A DNA stretch of 61,614 nucleotides from an uncultured Actinomycetes bacterium (GTDB lineage Bacteria > Actinomycetota > Acidimicrobiia > Acidimicrobiales > RAAP-2), in assembly GCA_903874965.1 (NCBI GenBank), contig CAIQUD010000022.1, forward strand, positions 1 through 61,614, written 5' to 3'. The translations under genes were made by a program, and so were the position numbers. Under the pieces are notes generated by a model, which was not told the origin of the DNA, made no database searches, and saw only the letters and a list, made by a program, of their open reading frames with translations. Positions 58,748-61,614 of this stretch are shown here, piece after piece (positions within the stretch are counted from its first letter, which is position 1; every line of letters begins with the position of its first letter).

Positions 58748-59143
58748 CTAGCCGAGAAGCTTCGCCTTCTGCGTCTCGAATTCAGCGTCGGTGAGGATGC
58801 CGTCCTTCTTGAGTTCAGCCAACTTGGCAAGGTCGTCAGCGACGCCCTGACCGGATCCAGCTGCCTTCTTGACGTACTCGTCGAAGGCCTTTTGCTGCTG
58901 GTCGGCCTGACGCTCCGCACGCTCGTGCATGCTGCTTCCACGTGCAAGCAGGTAGGTGAAGATTCCCAAGAACGGGAGGATGATGACGAAGATCGACCAA
59001 AGTGCCTTCGCACCGCCGCTCAAGTCAGGGCTGCGGAAGATGTCACCGAAAATGACGATGAGAAGCCAGAACCAAATCATGAAGATGAAAACGCCCAGCA
59101 TGGTGCCAAAAAGGTTGGCAAGTGGGTAGTCGTATGCGGTCAT
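58748..59143 (-). CDS. PLDc_N/SHOCT-domain small membrane protein (131 aa)
   Basis: Two TM helices at about 12-33 and 48-66 with the PLDc_N-like loop (S-P-D-L-S-G-G-A-K-A-L-W) between them, a charged linker (66-98), and a C-terminal SHOCT motif L-A-E-L-K-K-D-G-I-L-T-D-A-E-F-E-x-x-K-A-K-L-L. SHOCT modules are short oligomerisation elements. AAGGAG precedes the ATG; the perfect palindrome AAGAGCTCTT (59158-59167) lies next to it and may be an operator. Function unknown. Confidence 0.85.
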   Translation of the reverse strand: MTAYDYPLANLFGTMLGVFIFMIWFWLLIVIFGDIFRSPDLSGGAKALWSIFVIILPFLGIFTYLLARGSSMHERAERQADQQQKAFDEYVKKAAGSGQGVADDLAKLAELKKDGILTDAEFETQKAKLLG

Positions 59144-59316
59144 TCGTGTCTCTCCTTAAGAGCTCTTTTGTTAGCGAGATGAGATCTCGACGAGAACGAG
59201 CCTACAGGTTTCACCCTGAACTTTGCGTGTTCGATTTGCCTGCTCCAGGCCGTCTGATGTTGTCGTAAAGCCTTGAAGCAAGTAGACAACAGACCAAGAC
59301 AAGCGTTGGAAGGAAC

Positions 59317-60033
59317 ATGCACGTGGCGAATCCACTCGAGTATTCATTCGGAACCGTGAACACTGATACCGCCGGGCGATGGTTGCACCTTTCGCAAGAC
59401 GAGGACAAGCAAGTTTGGATGCTCAACCTGATGAAGTACAAAGAAGTCGCTGATTACGGAGATGAGTCCCGTCCCAAGATTTCAGGTCGTGAAGCGGACG
59501 ACATCTACGCGCCTACGGAGGTTCTGGCAGACCTCGGAGCCACGGTTCCTCTCTTTGGTGATGTAGCGCACCAAGTTTCTGACGATATTGCTTGGGAGCG
59601 AATTGGCATTGTCCGGTATCCAAGCCGGAGATCGTTCTTCGAAATGCAAAATCGGAAGGACTTTCAAAAGCAGTACGTGCACAAAGAAGCTGGCATGGAG
59701 ACGACAATCATCATGGGGTGCACGCCTCTCTCAACCGGCGTTGCCCCGACTTCGAAAAGAACCCCCGTCGTGATGCGAGTTCGGCGATTCCACGAAGGTG
59801 AAGTCGCTGCGGCTGAGCCAGAGGGTGTCAGTCTCGTTGCGCACTTCAGCGTTGACGGTGTGATTGTTGGCGACGGTAGGAGTTGGGATGACGTCCGGTT
59901 CGATGTCGTTGACGAAGCTCTCCTTCCTTCACTTGCCAGCACCGAAGGCGTCGCAGAGCAGATCATCGTCGTGGTGAACCCCTTCATTGAAGATCTCATT
60001 GGATCGGTTACGACGGCAGGGAACCCAAACTGA
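59317..60033 (+). CDS. DUF1330-like two-module protein (238 aa)
   Basis: The N-terminal half has M-L-N-L-M-K-Y-K-E-V-A-D-Y at about 35-47, S-G-R-E-A-D-D-x-Y-A-P at about 56-66, G-A-T-V-P-L-F-G-D-V and I-V-R-Y-P-S-R-R-S-F-F-E-M near 98-110, i.e. a DUF1330 domain of the larger type. The second half (150-238) looks like a second, divergent ferredoxin-like module. GGAAGG precedes the ATG. Function unknown; a related single-domain gene lies about 0.7 kb upstream. Confidence 0.75.
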   Translation: MHVANPLEYSFGTVNTDTAGRWLHLSQDEDKQVWMLNLMKYKEVADYGDESRPKISGREADDIYAPTEVLADLGATVPLFGDVAHQVSDDIAWERIGIVRYPSRRSFFEMQNRKDFQKQYVHKEAGMETTIIMGCTPLSTGVAPTSKRTPVVMRVRRFHEGEVAAAEPEGVSLVAHFSVDGVIVGDGRSWDDVRFDVVDEALLPSLASTEGVAEQIIVVVNPFIEDLIGSVTTAGNPN

Positions 60034-60220
60034 CCTGAAGCAATCGACATCACAGATCTCGATCTGGTTTCAGTGCGTTGCCATCAGCGGGGTTGACCGA
60101 GTTTCGCAATGCACTCGCAGTCGAGACGTCGATTGAGCAACTCTCAACAGGAGTGAGTCGGCAGGGCTGGTCGCTGGCATCCCGTTGGGAGTTGATGTCC
60201 GATTTACGCGACCGCGAGGA

Positions 60221-60571
60221 TCAGCGGGCAACCTCAAAGATGAGGGTTGTGATAGCGACCAAAGAGAGCACGAGGGCTGGAACGAGGTCTTTACCTTGAT
60301 CTTTCGCTCGCACATGTGAGGCCACTGCTCCAAGGAAGTACAAGGTGAGTCCTGCGGCGGCGGCAACACCAATGGGCTTACTCCAGATTCCGACGATCAG
60401 CCCAAGGGCTCCAAGAAGTTCGAGACCCGCGAGCGCAGGGATCAAGTGCTCTGGTACGCCAACATTCGTCATGGTCTCAATCACGTCCGGACGCTTGGTG
60501 AGTTTGCCCACTGCAGACACTGATGCAATGAGGCCGAGAATTGTTGCGATCACGATGAGGGCGATGGTCAT
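60221..60571 (-). CDS. DoxX-family membrane protein (116 aa)
   Basis: Four TM helices with G-K-L-T-K-R in the first loop, M-T-N-V-G-V-P-E-H-L-I-P-A-L-A-G-L-E-L-L-G-A-L-G-L-I in helix 2, and G-I-W-S-K-P-I-G-V-A-A-A-A-G-L-T-L-Y-F-L-G-A-V in helix 3, typical of DoxX-like proteins. In mycobacteria a DoxX protein forms a complex with SodA and the thiol oxidoreductase SseA; here no such neighbour is adjacent. Exact role unknown. Confidence 0.85.
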   Translation of the reverse strand: MTIALIVIATILGLIASVSAVGKLTKRPDVIETMTNVGVPEHLIPALAGLELLGALGLIVGIWSKPIGVAAAAGLTLYFLGAVASHVRAKDQGKDLVPALVLSLVAITTLIFEVAR

Positions 60572-60623
60572 AGAGGATGCCTTTAAATCTGAGTTGGAGT
60601 TTCACCTTAAGAGGGGAGAACGA

Positions 60624-60989
60624 TCAACGAGCCGATTCGGCTGGTTGCCATAACTCGACGCGATTGCCTTCCGGATCGGTGACCCAGCCGAATCGGCCAA
60701 TACCCTCTACGTCGTGCGCTTGTGCATCAACATTCGCACCCATGTCTCGCAGTTGTTGGAGCATGGCGTCTAGATCACGAACTCGAAAATTGATCATCGA
60801 CTGTTGAGTCGTTGAACCGAAGTACTTAGTCTCAGACTCAAACGTGGCGACGACCGTCAAACCCTCGTCTTGACGCCACCATCCAGCCTCATCAATGTCC
60901 AAGCCCAACTTCTCTTGATACCAAGTGCTCAAAGAGGCTGGGTCGGCTGCACGAATGAAATAGCCCCCGATTCCGAGAATCCGTTCCAT
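60624..60989 (-). CDS. VOC-family glyoxalase-like protein (121 aa)
   Basis: Single VOC unit: I-R-A-A-D-P-A-S-L-S-T-W-Y-Q-E-K-L-G-L at about 12-30, I-N-F-R-V-R-D-L-D at about 66-74, and the C-terminal V-T-D-P-E-G-N-R-V-E-L-W with the metal-ligand Glu. Functions as a homodimer. It may be a lyase or dioxygenase; substrate unknown. Confidence 0.88.
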   Translation of the reverse strand: MERILGIGGYFIRAADPASLSTWYQEKLGLDIDEAGWWRQDEGLTVVATFESETKYFGSTTQQSMINFRVRDLDAMLQQLRDMGANVDAQAHDVEGIGRFGWVTDPEGNRVELWQPAESAR

Positions 60990-61106
60990 TGGGCAATTGT
61001 ACGACTGGCCCTCTGAGAAAACGGTTCCCTAGGAATGCGCCGACGTTCGCGACTCAATTTGATGAATGCTCGATCTTGCCCACCGTCGAGAGGTGTTCCG
61101 CTTTTT

Positions 61107-61406
61107 CTAGGCCTCTTCTTCGACGATGAGGACGTCGAGCTTGGCTCCATAGGTTTCGCCAAGTCGGTCACCATCGGCTGCAAGTGCTTGTCCCTGTTCG
61201 GAACCAAGTGCTGCGCCGAAGCCTTCCATGTCGTTGAAGGCCAACTCGGCCATACGAAAGTACGGTCCGTCGATGGCTTTCGAAAACGTTGATTTCTTGA
61301 GTCCTGGAAGGTTTCCCACGAGCGGAACATGCGTTGCGGCATAGTCACGTTCAAAGCCTTCTGGATCTGTTGGTGTTCCCCACAATGCAACGAGCTTCAC
61401 GGTCAT
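61107..61406 (-). CDS. EthD-family protein (99 aa)
   Basis: Dimeric alpha-beta barrel with the EthD features: V-A-L-W-G-T-P-T-D-P-E-G-F-E-R-D-Y at about 6-22, T-H-V-P-L-V at 25-30 with the key His26, L-P-G-L-K-K, and a C-terminal G-A-K-L-D-V-L. EthD proteins assist oxidation or degrade aromatic/ether products. It is the last complete gene of the small-enzyme patch. Confidence 0.87.
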   Translation of the reverse strand: MTVKLVALWGTPTDPEGFERDYAATHVPLVGNLPGLKKSTFSKAIDGPYFRMAELAFNDMEGFGAALGSEQGQALAADGDRLGETYGAKLDVLIVEEEA

Positions 61407-61508
61407 GACTACTCCCCGGGTTTAAATGTTGATTCTGCTGCGACAGCCTATGGCTCAGGGTTCTCCCGTGCTTGGGAGCTACTTCTGGCTGGCCTTAGCT
61501 TCGGTTGG

Positions 61509-61614
61509 TCAGCCCGTTTGACGAGTAGGTCGTGCAACGAGTTCACCGCCACAATTTGGGCAGACATGCTGCAAGGTGTCCGCACATGTCCGACACCACG
61601 TGCACTCGAAGCTA
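61509..61614 (-). CDS. DUF1272 zinc-ribbon protein, C-terminal part (truncated by window end)
   Basis: The reverse strand from the window edge reads S-F-E-C-T-W-C-R-T-C, then V-C-P-N-C-G-G-E-L-V, and stops at TGA (61511-61509). The C-x2-C-x2-C...C-x2-C pattern, S-F-E-C and P-N-C-G-G are the signature of DUF1272, a small Zn-binding family of about 60-80 residues. The start is outside the window. Function unknown. Confidence 0.82.
   Translation of the reverse strand, partial: SFECTWCRTCADTLQHVCPNCGGELVARPTRQTG

Noticed and set aside
60078-60299. 73-codon plus-strand frame in the gap before the DoxX gene
   Set aside because: Overlaps the DoxX 3' end, poor start context and no recognisable domain.

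Overview
The window looks like chromosome from an actinobacterium of intermediate GC content, most likely Acidimicrobiia or a relative (inference; there is no rRNA here to confirm it). The lineage markers are a WhiB regulator, a GlnR-type orphan regulator, mycothiol-dependent MDMPI/DinB-type proteins, gene orders known from Mycobacterium (ceoB-ceoC with an APC permease; whiB divergent from two ArsA/Get3-like ATPases) and an Ada-AlkA fusion. Coding density is high, many neighbours overlap by ATGA/GTGA, and no gene-free stretch exceeds 300 bases. I saw no insertion sequence, prophage or CRISPR array.

Layout. 1-9 kb: the C-terminal end of a fused indolepyruvate:ferredoxin oxidoreductase, an NTF2-like protein, a secreted CHAP hydrolase, a two-subunit B12-dependent acyl-CoA mutase whose specificity residues match isobutyryl-CoA mutase, and a holB-tmk-topA run. 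9-13.7 kb: an APC permease fused to an OB-fold domain, divergent from two TrkA-type potassium regulators (CeoB, CeoC), then a HAD phosphatase. 13.8-17 kb: a principal-type sigma factor, an orphan gene and glutamine-dependent NAD synthetase. 17.3-20.4 kb: a nitrogen cluster of type II glutamine synthetase, a GlnA2-like protein and a GlnR-like regulator without its phosphoacceptor Asp. 20.4-29 kb: RidA, an A-type Fe-S carrier, Mrp, Nudix, a DUF929-VKOR disulfide pair, WhiB with the twin ATPases, a receiver protein and a CorC-like protein. A tRNA-Pro(CGG) follows at 29.1 kb.

29-40 kb is mixed metabolism: an FAD amine-oxidase-like enzyme, a CADD-like self-sacrificing p-aminobenzoate synthase candidate, an SDR/Gfo-Idh/luciferase-like/CrtC-like cluster, superoxide dismutase under a perfect palindrome, and the Ada-AlkA plus Ogt alkylation-repair pair. 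At 40.4-42.1 kb a secreted SGNH-domain gene of visibly lower GC may have been acquired. 42.1-50 kb carries an ArsR/SRPBCC/MDMPI operon, a Fur-family regulator with a heme-barrel-like neighbour, a UbiA prenyltransferase, a CDF metal exporter, and a Chloroflexus-type malyl-CoA lyase next to a second CitE-like gene. 50-61.6 kb holds a DEAD-box helicase with a structured leader and then many small enzymes (DUF1801, DUF4242, DUF1330, VOC, EthD, DoxX, alpha/beta hydrolase) with two TetR regulators, ending in a truncated DUF1272 gene.

The observations most worth following are the CADD-like enzyme with both sacrificial residues conserved, the isobutyryl-CoA mutase signature, the permease-OB fusion beside CeoBC, the GlnII/GlnA2/GlnR cluster, the palindrome core GAATnATTC shared by the fur and sod upstream regions, and the malyl-CoA lyase.
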